From positions 1,054,001-1,118,000 of the forward strand of contig CAVWVJ010000001.1 in the NCBI GenBank assembly GCA_963758505.1: 64,000 bases of DNA. The letters are read 5' to 3'. How positions within the stretch are numbered: position 1 is the first letter of the stretch; each line of letters starts with the position of its first letter. A program made the translations under genes and the position numbers. The stretch comes from Korobacter sp963758505. GTDB taxonomy: Bacteria; Acidobacteriota; Terriglobia; Terriglobales; Acidobacteriaceae. Under the pieces are notes generated by a model. That model did not search any database. It was not told where the DNA came from and saw nothing but the letters and a program-made list of their open reading frames with translations. This document shows, one piece after another, positions 9,089-17,943 of the stretch.

Positions 9089-10930
9089 ATGGCTGCTACT
9101 CAGGATCGGAAGAAGAAGCCCACGAAAGAGAGTCTACGCAACGTTGCGCCCCTTCTTCTCGAACTGGTTCGACCGCGATGGCCGGTGCTTGCGTTGGGCT
9201 TTCTTCTGATGGTCGTTAACCGGGTCGCAGGGCTGGTGTTGCCGTATTCCACCCGCTTCCTGATCGATCGCGTGGTGATGAAGCACCAGGTAGAGATTCT
9301 AAAGCCGCTGGTGCTGGGCGTGCTTTTGGCGACGGCGATCCAAGGGGCCACCTCGTTTGCCCTGACGCAGCTACTCGCGAAGGCGGCGCAGCGGCTGATC
9401 TCCGAAATGCGCATGCGTGTGCAATCCCACATCGGGCGCCTTTCCGTGCAGTTTCATGACTCGAACAAAACCGGAGCGCTGGTTTCGCGCATCATGACCG
9501 ATGTGGAGGGGGTGCGAAATCTACTGGGCACAGGGCTGGTGGAGTTTATCGGCGGACTGATGACCTCGGCGATCGCGCTCGTGGTGCTGTTCCGGATCAG
9601 CGCGCTGATGACGGGGATCGCGGCGGGGTTCCTGCTCGTGTTTGCATTGGTACTGTCCAGGGCCTTCGGGACAATCCGGCCGATCCTTCGGGAACGCGGA
9701 AAGATCAACGCGGAAGTTACGGGCAGGCTGGCGGAGTCGCTGGGCGGGGTGCGGGTGGTGAAGGGCTACCACGCGGAGGGGCGTGAGGAGGGCGTGTTCG
9801 GCAACGGTGTGCACCGTCTGCTCGACAACGTAATGCGCACGTTGACCGCTACTTCGCTGATGAGCCTTTCCGCAGCGGTTCTGATGGGCGTGGTGGGCAG
9901 CATCATCATGTACTTCGGGACACGACAGATTCTTGCAGGCAGGTTGAGCGTCGGCAGCTTCTTCACCTACACGCTATTCCTGGGATTTCTGGTTGCGCCG
10001 ATGATTCAGATCGTGGCGATCGGCACGCAATTAACCGAAGCCATCGCCGGGCTGGACCGGACGCAGGAGATTTTGCGGGAGAGGCCGGAGGACAAGGATC
10101 CGCGGCGAACGCAGACGCTGGGCGAGATCCAAGGGACGGTGGCGTTCGAGCACGTGAACTTCAGCTACGACGGAGTACGCGATGTTCTGCATGATGTGTC
10201 GTTCCGCGCGGAGCGCGGGATGGTGACGGCTCTGGTGGGCTCATCTGGCTCGGGGAAATCGACCACGATCGGGTTGATCTCGGCGTTTCATGTGCCGACG
10301 GCGGGACGAGTGCTGGTGGATGGCGTGGACCTGAGCACCGTCAGGCTGGAGTCGTACAGGACGAAGCTGGGGGTGGTGTTGCAGGAGTCGTTCCTTTTCG
10401 ATGGGACGATCCGGGAGAATGTGGCGTTCTCCCGGCCCGACGCTAGCGAGGAAGCAATCATGAGCGCGTGCCGGATCGCGCGGGTGGATGAGTTCGCGGA
10501 GAGCTTTGACGAGAAATACGACACGGTGGTCGGGGAGCGCGGGGTGAAACTGTCAGGCGGGCAGCGGCAGAGGATTTCGATTGCGCGTGCGATCCTGGCG
10601 CAACCCAGTATCTTGATTCTCGACGAGGCGACTTCGAGCTTGGATTCGGAGTCGGAGGCGCTGATCCAGCAAGGGCTCACGTACCTGATGCAGGGGCGGA
10701 CGACGTTCGTGATCGCGCACCGGTTGTCGACGATACGGCGGGCGGACCAGATCCTGGTGATGGAGCATGGCGAGATCGTGGAGCGCGGCAGCCACGAGCA
10801 GCTCTACGCGATGCGAGGGCGCTATTACGAGCTTTATACGAGACAGCACGGCTTGGAGATGAATTTGTTTCTCGCGCCGGGCGAGGGCGATACGGTTCCG
10901 GAGGAGGTGGACACGGGGAGCAAGGGGTAG
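9089..10930 (+). CDS. ABC transporter, fused permease and ATP-binding domains (MsbA/lipid A exporter-like)
   Basis: This is a 613-residue half-transporter that should work as a homodimer in the inner membrane, exporting a lipid, drug or glycolipid. Residues about 30-340 form the six-helix ABC exporter domain. The C-terminal nucleotide-binding domain has Walker A GSSGSGKST, signature LSGGQRQR, Walker B ILILDEATS and the switch His in IAHRLST. Length and order match MsbA/BmrA-type exporters. It stands alone, divergent from the efflux operon and convergent with the polysaccharide locus. Its closeness to that locus makes a lipid-linked substrate possible but unproven. The ATG at 9089 has only a weak ribosome site; no better start lies nearby in frame. 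Confidence 0.93.
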   Translation: MAATQDRKKKPTKESLRNVAPLLLELVRPRWPVLALGFLLMVVNRVAGLVLPYSTRFLIDRVVMKHQVEILKPLVLGVLLATAIQGATSFALTQLLAKAAQRLISEMRMRVQSHIGRLSVQFHDSNKTGALVSRIMTDVEGVRNLLGTGLVEFIGGLMTSAIALVVLFRISALMTGIAAGFLLVFALVLSRAFGTIRPILRERGKINAEVTGRLAESLGGVRVVKGYHAEGREEGVFGNGVHRLLDNVMRTLTATSLMSLSAAVLMGVVGSIIMYFGTRQILAGRLSVGSFFTYTLFLGFLVAPMIQIVAIGTQLTEAIAGLDRTQEILRERPEDKDPRRTQTLGEIQGTVAFEHVNFSYDGVRDVLHDVSFRAERGMVTALVGSSGSGKSTTIGLISAFHVPTAGRVLVDGVDLSTVRLESYRTKLGVVLQESFLFDGTIRENVAFSRPDASEEAIMSACRIARVDEFAESFDEKYDTVVGERGVKLSGGQRQRISIARAILAQPSILILDEATSSLDSESEALIQQGLTYLMQGRTTFVIAHRLSTIRRADQILVMEHGEIVERGSHEQLYAMRGRYYELYTRQHGLEMNLFLAPGEGDTVPEEVDTGSKG

Positions 10931-11069
10931 GTGCGTTCCTGCGCGAGGGGAGTTGATGACAGGGTGTCCTCGTCGTGACTGGTTTGTTTTGCGCTTTGGT
11001 GCCCACAATTCGAAGACGTGGGCCGAAAGCCGAGGTATGGCTTCGCGCTTCTGTTGTTGGCGGACGGAG

Positions 11070-11633
11070 TTAGAAGGGGATGCGGATCAGGCGGGTGGGG
11101 TCTTTGGCGTACTTGTGGCCGCAGGGGCAGGTTAGGTCGGGGCGAAGTTTTTCGCCGCATTCGCAGACGTAGCCGACTTGACGCGCGGGATTGCCGACGA
11201 CCATGGCGTGGTCAGGTATGTCGTGGGTGAGGACTGCGCCGGCACCGGCGAAGGCGTAGCGGCCGATAGTGATGCCGCAGACGACAGTGACATTGGCGCC
11301 GAGGGTAGCTCCTTCGCGGAGAACCGTGGACAGGAATTGGTCGCGCGTTTTCTTGACGCAGGCGCGGGGATTGCGGTCGTTGGTGAAGACGGCGTTGGGG
11401 CCGATGAAGACGTTGTTTTCCGCGGTGACTCCGTCCCAGATGGCAACGCCGTTCTTCACCGTGACGTTGTCGCCCAGCGAGGCACCCGACTCGAGGAAGA
11501 CATGATCGCCGAGATTGCAGTGCGAGCCGATGCGGGCTCCGCTCATGACGTGGGCGAAGGCCCAGATGCGCGTTCCCTGGCCAATCTCAGTAGATTCGAC
11601 GAGGGCTTGCGGGTGGGCGTAGAAGCCGGGCAT
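11070..11633 (-). CDS. Left-handed beta-helix acyltransferase, WlbB/WbpD-like sugar N-acetyltransferase
   Basis: This 187-residue hexapeptide-repeat enzyme probably acetylates a 3-amino group on a UDP-sugar (WlbB/WbpD make UDP-diacetamido-dideoxy-glucuronate). Hexapeptide turns run from about residue 10 (VESTEIGQGTRIWAFAHV) to about 140 (ITIGRYAFAGAGAVLTHDI), and VVGNPARQVGYVCECG is the usual family ending. After it comes a C-terminal CxCG...CxCG segment (CECGEKLRPDLTCPCG) that may bind zinc. The ATG at 11633 is chosen because a perfect AGGAGG lies 7 nt upstream; the longer frame upstream is a shadow. The aminotransferase two genes upstream would supply the amino sugar. It is the last gene of the polysaccharide operon. 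Confidence 0.85.
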   Translation of the reverse strand: MPGFYAHPQALVESTEIGQGTRIWAFAHVMSGARIGSHCNLGDHVFLESGASLGDNVTVKNGVAIWDGVTAENNVFIGPNAVFTNDRNPRACVKKTRDQFLSTVLREGATLGANVTVVCGITIGRYAFAGAGAVLTHDIPDHAMVVGNPARQVGYVCECGEKLRPDLTCPCGHKYAKDPTRLIRIPF

Positions 11634-11644
11634 GGCAGTTCCTC

Positions 11645-12355
11645 CTAGTGGCCGGTACCGCCGAGCACAACGCCGATGGTTCGCACGAGGATGCGGAGAT
11701 CGGCGCGAAGCCTCCAATGGCGAATGTAATCGAGATCGAGGGTGAGCATTTGTTCGAAGCTGAGACGGTTGCGGCCGCTGACCTGCCACAAGCCGGTGAT
11801 GCCCGGCAGTGCCTGAAGACGCTGCTTCTGCCAGGGCTGGTACTGGGCGACTTCGTACTCCATGGCGGGTCGTGGACCCACCATACTCATGTCGCCGCGA
11901 AGGACGTTGAGTAATTGCGGCAGCTCGTCGAGGCTGTACTTGCGGAGAAATTTTCCCACCGGGGTAATGCGGCGGTCATTCACAATCTTGAATTCGCCGT
12001 TGTGCTGGCGCGCATTCTCGCCGCCGCGGATCCACTGGCGCACGTAGTCTCGATGGACATCGTTTGCGGCAAGAACCATGCTGCGAAATTTAAAGAGTAC
12101 GAATTTCGTGCCGTGCAGGCCGATGCGCGCCTGCTTGAAGATTGCGGGACCCGGCGACGTCGCTCGAACTAAGAGCCAGCTCATCAACCAAACAGGCGAG
12201 AACAAGACCAGCAGCGACAAAGCGACGCACAGGTCGAGAGCGCGCTTGGCGCGGAGCTGGGCGCGCGAGAGGCCGAACGACGGCGGGTAAGGCCCAGCGG
12301 ACTGACGTAGCCGCCCGCCAACGAGGATCGAACGTCCTGCTACTTGTATGGGCAT
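11645..12355 (-). CDS. Polyprenyl-phosphate glycosyl-1-phosphate transferase (initiating sugar transferase)
   Basis: This enzyme starts the lipid-linked repeat unit by moving a sugar-1-phosphate from a nucleotide sugar to undecaprenyl phosphate. It has 236 residues: one membrane segment at about 42-62 (CVALSLLVLFSPVWLMSWLLV) followed by the catalytic bacterial-transferase domain with KFRSM, KYSLDELPQLLNVL, MSMVGPRP and PGITGLWQVSGRN, all family hallmarks. It lacks the four extra N-terminal helices of WcaJ/WbaP, so it is the short, PglC-like form. It lies 6 nt downstream of the aminotransferase gene and 11 nt upstream of the acetyltransferase gene, within one operon. Confidence 0.93.
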   Translation of the reverse strand: MPIQVAGRSILVGGRLRQSAGPYPPSFGLSRAQLRAKRALDLCVALSLLVLFSPVWLMSWLLVRATSPGPAIFKQARIGLHGTKFVLFKFRSMVLAANDVHRDYVRQWIRGGENARQHNGEFKIVNDRRITPVGKFLRKYSLDELPQLLNVLRGDMSMVGPRPAMEYEVAQYQPWQKQRLQALPGITGLWQVSGRNRLSFEQMLTLDLDYIRHWRLRADLRILVRTIGVVLGGTGH

Positions 12356-12361
12356 GGATGT

Positions 12362-13495
12362 TCAACTCCTCGCGTAGAACTGACGCAGGGTCTCGCAAAC
12401 GCGATCGACGTGGTTGTCAGTCATGAAGGGGCCGATGGGGAGGGAGATTTCTTCCCGCCCGATCCACTCGGCGACGGGCATCATGCCGCGACGATATCCC
12501 ATGGAAGAGAAAGCCGGCTGGAGGTGGAGGGGCACGGGATAGTGAATTCCGGCGTCGATGCCGCAGGCGGCGAAGTAGCGAAGAAGTTCGTCGCGTCGCG
12601 TGGAGGCGACGGGATACAGGTGGTGCACGGGTTCGGTACCGGGGACCAGTTCGGGGAAGAAGAGCGGGAGATCGGCAAGTTGGCGGCGATAGCTACCCGC
12701 AATTTCCCGGCGGCGCCGGTTCCAGCGGTCCAGGTAGGACAATTTGAAATCGAGCACAACACCCTGCATCTCATCCATGCGGAGATTTTCTCCGACCTCG
12801 GCATGTTCGTATTTCGTGGTACGGCCATGATTGCAAAGACGCCGCATGCGCTGGGCGAGTTCGGGATCGTTGGTAGTGATGGCGCCCGCATCGCCGAAGG
12901 CCCCGAGGTTCTTGGCGGGATAAAAGCTGAAACATCCCACGGCGCCGAAGGAGCCGACGCGGCGTTTGCCGAAGGTGGCGCCCTGGGCCTGTGCGGCGTC
13001 TTCGATCAGCAGCAGGCGGTGCTTGCGACAGAGCGCGGCAAGCTCCTCGAGGTTACAAGGTTGCCCGTAGAGGTGCACCGCGATGACGGCGCGGGTACGC
13101 GGGGTGATGACCTGGGGAATGAGGGTGCGGTCGAGCTGCCAGGTGCGCGGATCGGCATCGACAAAGACCGGGCGCGCGCCGCAGAGAGCGACGGCGGCGG
13201 CCGTGGCGATGAAGGTATGCGCCGGGACGATGACCTCGGCGCCGGGACCGATGCCCAGCGCCTTCATGGCGATTTCGAGAGCGGCGGTCCCGGAGTCCAT
13301 AGCGACGGCCTCGGCAGTGCCGCAATAGGCGGCCCAGTTTTTCTCGAAGGAGTGCACGGCGTTACCGTGAATGTATTGCGCTTTACGCAATGAAGCGAGT
13401 ATTTCGGTCTCGAGGCCATCGTGCGCGAGTTCGCGATATTCGGCCTGAAGATCGAGAAAAGGAATGTGATCGAGTTCTACGGCGATGGCGCTCAT
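12362..13495 (-). CDS. DegT/DnrJ/EryC1/StrS family PLP-dependent sugar aminotransferase
   Basis: This 377-residue fold-type I aminotransferase acts on a keto-sugar nucleotide. Visible motifs are IPFLDLQAEYRE at the N-terminus, GSGTAALEIA-like PLP phosphate contacts (MDSGTAALEIAMKALG), LIEDAAQAQGA and the Schiff-base Lys in FSFYPAKNLGAFGDAG. Together with the WlbB/WbpD-like acetyltransferase two genes on, it suggests a 3-amino-3-deoxy sugar (WbpE/WlbC role), though no matching dehydrogenase (WbpB/WlbA) is in the window. Its ATG overlaps the previous gene's stop by 4 nt. Confidence 0.93.
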   Translation of the reverse strand: MSAIAVELDHIPFLDLQAEYRELAHDGLETEILASLRKAQYIHGNAVHSFEKNWAAYCGTAEAVAMDSGTAALEIAMKALGIGPGAEVIVPAHTFIATAAAVALCGARPVFVDADPRTWQLDRTLIPQVITPRTRAVIAVHLYGQPCNLEELAALCRKHRLLLIEDAAQAQGATFGKRRVGSFGAVGCFSFYPAKNLGAFGDAGAITTNDPELAQRMRRLCNHGRTTKYEHAEVGENLRMDEMQGVVLDFKLSYLDRWNRRRREIAGSYRRQLADLPLFFPELVPGTEPVHHLYPVASTRRDELLRYFAACGIDAGIHYPVPLHLQPAFSSMGYRRGMMPVAEWIGREEISLPIGPFMTDNHVDRVCETLRQFYARS

Positions 13496-14529
13496 GCGTG
13501 TTGTCCTTGGGTTGCGAGATCGAGAATCTGCTGAAGAATGAAATTGCGGGGGAGGGCTGTGGGCCTGGAGGTCGCGACACGCGCGCGTTTGTGAAGATGC
13601 AGGCGTGCAATGTCGCCGGGGGTGCGCAACATGGTGAGGCAGCCGAGGCGCTCCAGTTCGCGATCGACGGCTCCGGAGGTTCCGGCGAAGGTGCTGTAGG
13701 CGGCGCAGCCGAGAAGGGCGGCTTCGCGGACCATAGTGCCTCCGCCGCTGAAGACGGCGTCGGAGTAACAGAGAAGGCTGAGGCCATCGACGGCTTGCGA
13801 GGTCAGGCGAAAGGGCGGCTCATCGAGGTGGAAGTCACGCGCGAGTTCGCTTGACTGCTGCTGGGTGCGAGCGAGCACGATGATCTGCGCATCGGCGTAC
13901 TTCTGAAGATGTTCGACGATGGCGCGGAAGAGGGTCGTCGAGCGATCGTTGTGGTAGTGCGCCCAGGTTGCGGGAGGCCGGACGGTGACGATCAGGCGCT
14001 CGGGATCGAGAGCGAGCTGCTGCAGGATGCGCGGATCGGGGGCGAAGTCGTGAACATAAACGTCCTCCTTGAATCCGGGGTACCCGAGGCAGTGCTGATT
14101 GACGCCGGCCTGGCGAACGATTTCCGGGACGAGGACGCGGCGGCAGAGCCGGTGAAAGAGATCGGCAGAAATATGCTCGTAGTCGTAGAGAACCATGCAA
14201 GGAATCCCGAGAATCGCGGCGGCGACGGTGAGCGCGCGCGAACCGTGGCTGACGGCAGCGGCGGGACGGTTCGCCATTCCGAAACCAATAAGCTGCGCGG
14301 CGCGATGGAGCGTTTCGAGGGCACGACCCAGCATAGAAAGTTGAGTGCTGTGGGTGCCGATGGGGACGCCGTTCATGCCGTAGGAGCGGGCGAGGTCTTC
14401 GGTTTGTCCGAAGGAGCGCAGGGTGATCACCGGCGCACAACCGCGGGCGGGCAGTTCACGGACGAGCGGAGCGAAGAAGTGCGCGTGCGGCGCGTTGTCG
14501 AGGTCGATCCAGATGCGCGGGGTGGTCAC
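13492..14529 (-). CDS. DUF354-type GT-B-fold glycosyltransferase-like protein
   Basis: This 345-residue protein has the DUF354 layout: RIWIDLDNAPHAHFFAPLVREL at the N-terminus, resembling the start of GT-B glycosyltransferases, and a C-terminal half with SGGGTMVREAALLGCAAYSTFAG, like the donor-site motif of MurG/UDP-GlcNAc epimerase relatives. Function within polysaccharide loci is unproven; glycosyl transfer is the likely role. I place the start at a GTG (14529) whose last two bases form the upstream gene's TGA (GTGA overlap). A longer frame to 14592 would run 60 nt into the upstream gene. It is coupled to the next gene by ATGA. Confidence 0.8.
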   Translation of the reverse strand: MTTPRIWIDLDNAPHAHFFAPLVRELPARGCAPVITLRSFGQTEDLARSYGMNGVPIGTHSTQLSMLGRALETLHRAAQLIGFGMANRPAAAVSHGSRALTVAAAILGIPCMVLYDYEHISADLFHRLCRRVLVPEIVRQAGVNQHCLGYPGFKEDVYVHDFAPDPRILQQLALDPERLIVTVRPPATWAHYHNDRSTTLFRAIVEHLQKYADAQIIVLARTQQQSSELARDFHLDEPPFRLTSQAVDGLSLLCYSDAVFSGGGTMVREAALLGCAAYSTFAGTSGAVDRELERLGCLTMLRTPGDIARLHLHKRARVATSRPTALPRNFILQQILDLATQGQHA

Positions 14530-15740
14530 GCGAGGGTTCCTTCGATCTGGCGAAGCTTGGCGAGGGCGCGGAGCATCCAGGCTTGCGACCATCGGACGTA
14601 AGGGGTGGAGTCCTTGTGAAAACGGTGGAGCTGGTAGGCGAAAGAGCCGTCGGGATCGCGCAGGTGATCGGCGGTCCAGCGCGCGATCATTTCGGCCTGG
14701 CGCTGGGCGGTGGGATCGAGATCGGAAAAGGCGCAGAAGGTGAGGATGGCCTGCGAACAGGCGTGAATGTCGATGGGGAAGGCGCGATTAGGGAAGTAGC
14801 GGGGAGCGCCATCGGGACGGAAGAAACGGTGCTGGTAGAAGTTGTAGCCGCGCGCGAGGGTGCCGGCGAAAGAGTCGTCGCCGGTGAGGCGCTGGTAGTC
14901 GAGCAGGGCGCAGAGGTTGTAGCCGGTGTGGAAGCTGTCGATCCAGCGCTGCGAGCGGGCGAGGCCGTAGGGCCAGGAGCCGTCGGCGGATTGATGGTTG
15001 GCGAGGAACTGCATCACGCGGCGAGCGGTGGGACGGTAATACGACAGGCCGGGAAAGATGGAGATGCGCGCCAGGAAGGCGCCGATCAACGCGCTGTTGT
15101 TGAAGATGCGGGTGCGGTCGTGGGGCGTGTAGCTGAAACAAAGCTGATGAAGATCGTTGACGGAGCGGTTCAAACGAGAGACAAGCCATTCGGATGCGGA
15201 GAGAGCGAGTTCGCGGGAGTTGCTGTCGTGGAAGGTCTCGGCGTGGTCGAGCAGCGCGTCGGCGCAGAAGACGGTCGCAATTGAGTTGGGGGAAAACGCG
15301 GGAAGGCGAGCGCCGCGCAGCGAGGCGTAATGCCAATCGTATCCCCAGCAGAAGCTGCTTTCGCCGGGGCTGCGCAAGGCGAGGAGGAGTTGCTTGGCGT
15401 GGGCGGCCAGGGCGCGGGTCTTCCAGCCGGAGCGAGCGAGATCGCAGTAGGCGGCGAGGACGAGTCCGAGAGCCTTGGGATTTCTGCTTTCCGGAACGTG
15501 GAGCGCGCGGCGAAGGGCGAGGCCGCCGAAGCGGCGTCCGGACTGAAGGAAGAATGTGGCGAAGGGCTGATGGTGAGCCCATCCGCGTAGGTACGGAGAG
15601 TTAAGGAGATCGTAGGGCTCGTAGCCGGCGTAGTCGCGAGCGATCAGCCAATCATTGAGGCTGCGGATGAGGCGATCGAGCGCGGTGGCGAAGCGGGCGT
15701 CATAGACGACCGAGAGAGTTGGGGTGGGAGCGGTGGTCAT
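14526..15740 (-). CDS. Predicted alpha/alpha-toroid protein of the polysaccharide locus
   Basis: This 404-residue soluble protein contains repeated helical segments with aromatic-rich loops: GWAHHQPFATFFLQSG, FCWGYDWHYASLRG, HQSADGSWPYGL, WIDSFHTGYNLCALLDYQRL and DPDGSFAYQLHRF. The pattern 'DGSWPYG...D.FHTGY' is typical of six-hairpin toroids (glycosidases, lyases, terpene-cyclase-like proteins). No catalytic pair can be assigned. Homologues in exopolysaccharide loci are sometimes mis-annotated as delta-aminolevulinate dehydratase; nothing here supports that. Coupled by overlaps to the glycosyltransferase before it and the DUF354 gene after it, it probably modifies or trims the polysaccharide. 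Confidence 0.65.
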   Translation of the reverse strand: MTTAPTPTLSVVYDARFATALDRLIRSLNDWLIARDYAGYEPYDLLNSPYLRGWAHHQPFATFFLQSGRRFGGLALRRALHVPESRNPKALGLVLAAYCDLARSGWKTRALAAHAKQLLLALRSPGESSFCWGYDWHYASLRGARLPAFSPNSIATVFCADALLDHAETFHDSNSRELALSASEWLVSRLNRSVNDLHQLCFSYTPHDRTRIFNNSALIGAFLARISIFPGLSYYRPTARRVMQFLANHQSADGSWPYGLARSQRWIDSFHTGYNLCALLDYQRLTGDDSFAGTLARGYNFYQHRFFRPDGAPRYFPNRAFPIDIHACSQAILTFCAFSDLDPTAQRQAEMIARWTADHLRDPDGSFAYQLHRFHKDSTPYVRWSQAWMLRALAKLRQIEGTLA

Positions 15741-16672
15741 GGTTTTTCGGGTGCGGCGTAGGCGTTGTAGCTGCGGCCGAGAAATGCGTCGAGGTTGCCG
15801 AGGCCTTCGGCGAAGAGGAGGCGTCCGCGCAACTGGCGTTTGGGAGAGAGAGCGGGAGCGACCATGGCGACGGCAGAACCTTGGAGGACGCGCAGGACGC
15901 CGACAGCAAAGCGGGAACCGATGCTGGCGAGGGTGGGATCAAGGTCGAGGTTGACGCGCGTCCATTGGTTGGCGCCGCTGCGGGCTCGGGCGATGAGGTA
16001 ACCGGAACAGGCGCGCGATTCAGGGACGGACTCGTAGGCGATGGCGTCATCGGCCCAAGTGACGGGAAACCCGAGGGCGGCGCAACGGCGGAAGAAATGC
16101 GTGTCTTCTCCGCCGGTGAGGCTGTAACGGGGGTCGAACCAGATGGGCGACATGGCGTGAAAGACGGTGCTCGCGATGAGTACGTTTCCGGCGCCCACCG
16201 AAGAGAGAGTAGTGCCTGTGGCGTGGCGGCGCCGGTGGAAGAAACGGCCGTCGATGAGCCACTCCGGCGGAGTGCATTCAAAGCGCGAGAGCACCGGACC
16301 GGCAACGATTTCGGCGCGGTAGGCGGCCTGGACGGTGAGTAACTCGTCGAGCCACTGGGGGGAGGCTTCTTCATCGTCGTCGAGAAATGTGAGGAAGTCG
16401 GCGAAGCGGGAATTTTCGATAGCGGTGTTGCGCGCGAAGGAAATGCCCCGGCGGCTCTCGGATTGATAGCGGAGGCGGTAGCGGCGGGAGAGGAATTCCG
16501 GGATGACCGCATGCGCCGACGTTTCGGGGTCGTTGTCGACGACGACGATGGTGATGTCGGGCTCGCTGATTTTGTGGAAGGTGAGGTCCTGGAGCGAGCG
16601 CAGCAAGCGGCGCAAGCTCGAAGGCCTGCGATACGTGGCGATGCAGATGGCAACGCGGGTCGAGGGCATCAT
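15737..16672 (-). CDS. Glycosyltransferase family 2
   Basis: This 311-residue inverting GT-A transferase adds a sugar to the lipid-linked repeat unit at the cytoplasmic face of the membrane. It begins VAICIATYRRPSSLRRLLRSL and has ITIVVVDNDP, the nucleotide-binding RRGISFARNTAIE, the DxD-like FLDDDEEASPQWLDEL and a later SLTGGEDTHFFRRCAALGF segment. The ATG at 16672 overlaps the upstream TGA (ATGA), which decides the start; the long upstream extension of the same frame runs antisense-free through the ligase gene and is a shadow. Donor and acceptor are unknown. Confidence 0.9.
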   Translation of the reverse strand: MMPSTRVAICIATYRRPSSLRRLLRSLQDLTFHKISEPDITIVVVDNDPETSAHAVIPEFLSRRYRLRYQSESRRGISFARNTAIENSRFADFLTFLDDDEEASPQWLDELLTVQAAYRAEIVAGPVLSRFECTPPEWLIDGRFFHRRRHATGTTLSSVGAGNVLIASTVFHAMSPIWFDPRYSLTGGEDTHFFRRCAALGFPVTWADDAIAYESVPESRACSGYLIARARSGANQWTRVNLDLDPTLASIGSRFAVGVLRVLQGSAVAMVAPALSPKRQLRGRLLFAEGLGNLDAFLGRSYNAYAAPEKP

Positions 16673-17943
16673 GGGAGCGGAACCGGGTGCAAGATGAGGG
16701 AACGAACGCGACGTGCGATGTGCAGCTGAATCTGCCGCTGGCGGGCGGTACTGATGCAGGCGGCGGTGAAGAGGATCCACAACAGGGAATTGGCGGCGAG
16801 CAACGAACTTTCGGAGAAGCTGTAGAGGACAGCGAAGACGAGGCAATAAAGCGGCCAGCGTGCGGCACGGCCGGGCGTGGAGCGAAGCTGGTGGAGGGCG
16901 GCGAAGGTGACGAGCAGCCACAGGGCTGCGAATGCCACGAGGCCGAAGATGCCGAGTTGCAAGGCGATGTCGAGGAAGCCGTTGTGCGCATGGGGCGTCG
17001 GATAGCCGATGAGGGCAAGCGCCTGGCGAGACTGCTGCGAGACCCACCAGAAGGCTCCATAGCCGTAGCCGAGCCAGGGGCGCTGGGCGATGCTGAGCAG
17101 CGAAGCGTCCCAGATTTTGGTGCGGCCGGTAAAGCTTTCGTTGCGACCGAGGAGGGCGATCCAATCGGCGCGATAGGCGATCAGCGACCAGGCGATCGGG
17201 ACGCAGCCTACGATCATGAGAAGCAAAGCGCCGATGGCTTGCCGCCATTCTGCGCAGAGAAAGCTGGTGAGGCCCATCAGCAACAGCATTCCCAGGAGTA
17301 CGACAAACGCGGTCTGCGAATGGGAGGCGAGCAGCATGGCGAAGCAAAGCGCCGCGCCGGAGAACGAGAGCAGATACTCTGCGAGGCTGCGACGTTCCAG
17401 GGAGAGGAAGGCGATGGTGCCGAGACACATGGAGCGTCCGAGAAGGTTTTTGTGAGAGAAGACGCCATTCCAGGCAGAGGCGGAAAATTCGGTCGCAGGG
17501 AAGGACGATGGGAAGAAGAGAGCGGCGCAGAGGCTGGCGAGGGCGGCGAGTCCGAGGACGGCGGCGATGAGCCGCAGTTGATCGCGAAGATCGAAGCGCA
17601 GCGCGAGTAACAGGCCCAGGGCCATGGTTCCGACCAAGGCAATGCATTTGCGCAAGGTGACGACGGGGTTCTCGGACCAGGTCGCCGAGATCACGCAAAG
17701 CGCCAGCAGGTGGAGCAGCAGTTTGTTGGCTCGCAACAGGGCAAGGATGCTCGGCGCATAGGGCACGAGGAGTGCGGCGACCATGGCGTACACGGCGGCC
17801 CAGAGAAGTTGCAAGGCCGGTGTTCCCTCGATGGCCTGGTCGTGGGCCGTGGTGTCGGTCCACAGGGGAGCGAAGGCGCCGGTGGAAAGCAGAAGAACGG
17901 CGACGAGGAAGAGGACGACCGCGACGGAACGAATGTCTCTCAT
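16669..17943 (-). CDS. O-antigen ligase/polymerase family membrane protein (Wzy_C domain)
   Basis: This 424-residue polytopic protein has about ten hydrophobic helices beginning SVAVVLFLVAVLLLSTGAF and a large periplasmic loop before the C-terminal helices containing WIALLGRNESFTGRTKIWDASL, GYGYGAFWW and TPHAHNGFLDIALQLG. The 'GRT.IW' and 'HxHNxxL' patterns mark the Wzy_C/WaaL family. In a Wzx/Wzc/Wza locus it is the natural polymerase candidate. The ATG at 17943 overlaps the flippase stop by 4 nt; the upstream extension is rejected as a shadow of the flippase gene. Confidence 0.88.
   Translation of the reverse strand: MRDIRSVAVVLFLVAVLLLSTGAFAPLWTDTTAHDQAIEGTPALQLLWAAVYAMVAALLVPYAPSILALLRANKLLLHLLALCVISATWSENPVVTLRKCIALVGTMALGLLLALRFDLRDQLRLIAAVLGLAALASLCAALFFPSSFPATEFSASAWNGVFSHKNLLGRSMCLGTIAFLSLERRSLAEYLLSFSGAALCFAMLLASHSQTAFVVLLGMLLLMGLTSFLCAEWRQAIGALLLMIVGCVPIAWSLIAYRADWIALLGRNESFTGRTKIWDASLLSIAQRPWLGYGYGAFWWVSQQSRQALALIGYPTPHAHNGFLDIALQLGIFGLVAFAALWLLVTFAALHQLRSTPGRAARWPLYCLVFAVLYSFSESSLLAANSLLWILFTAACISTARQRQIQLHIARRVRSLILHPVPLP

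Noticed and set aside
16673..17863. N-terminal extension of the family 2 glycosyltransferase frame
   Set aside because: The frame is open upstream to 17863 but lies inside the ligase/polymerase gene; the ATGA junction at 16672 and the conserved glycosyltransferase start define the real N-terminus.
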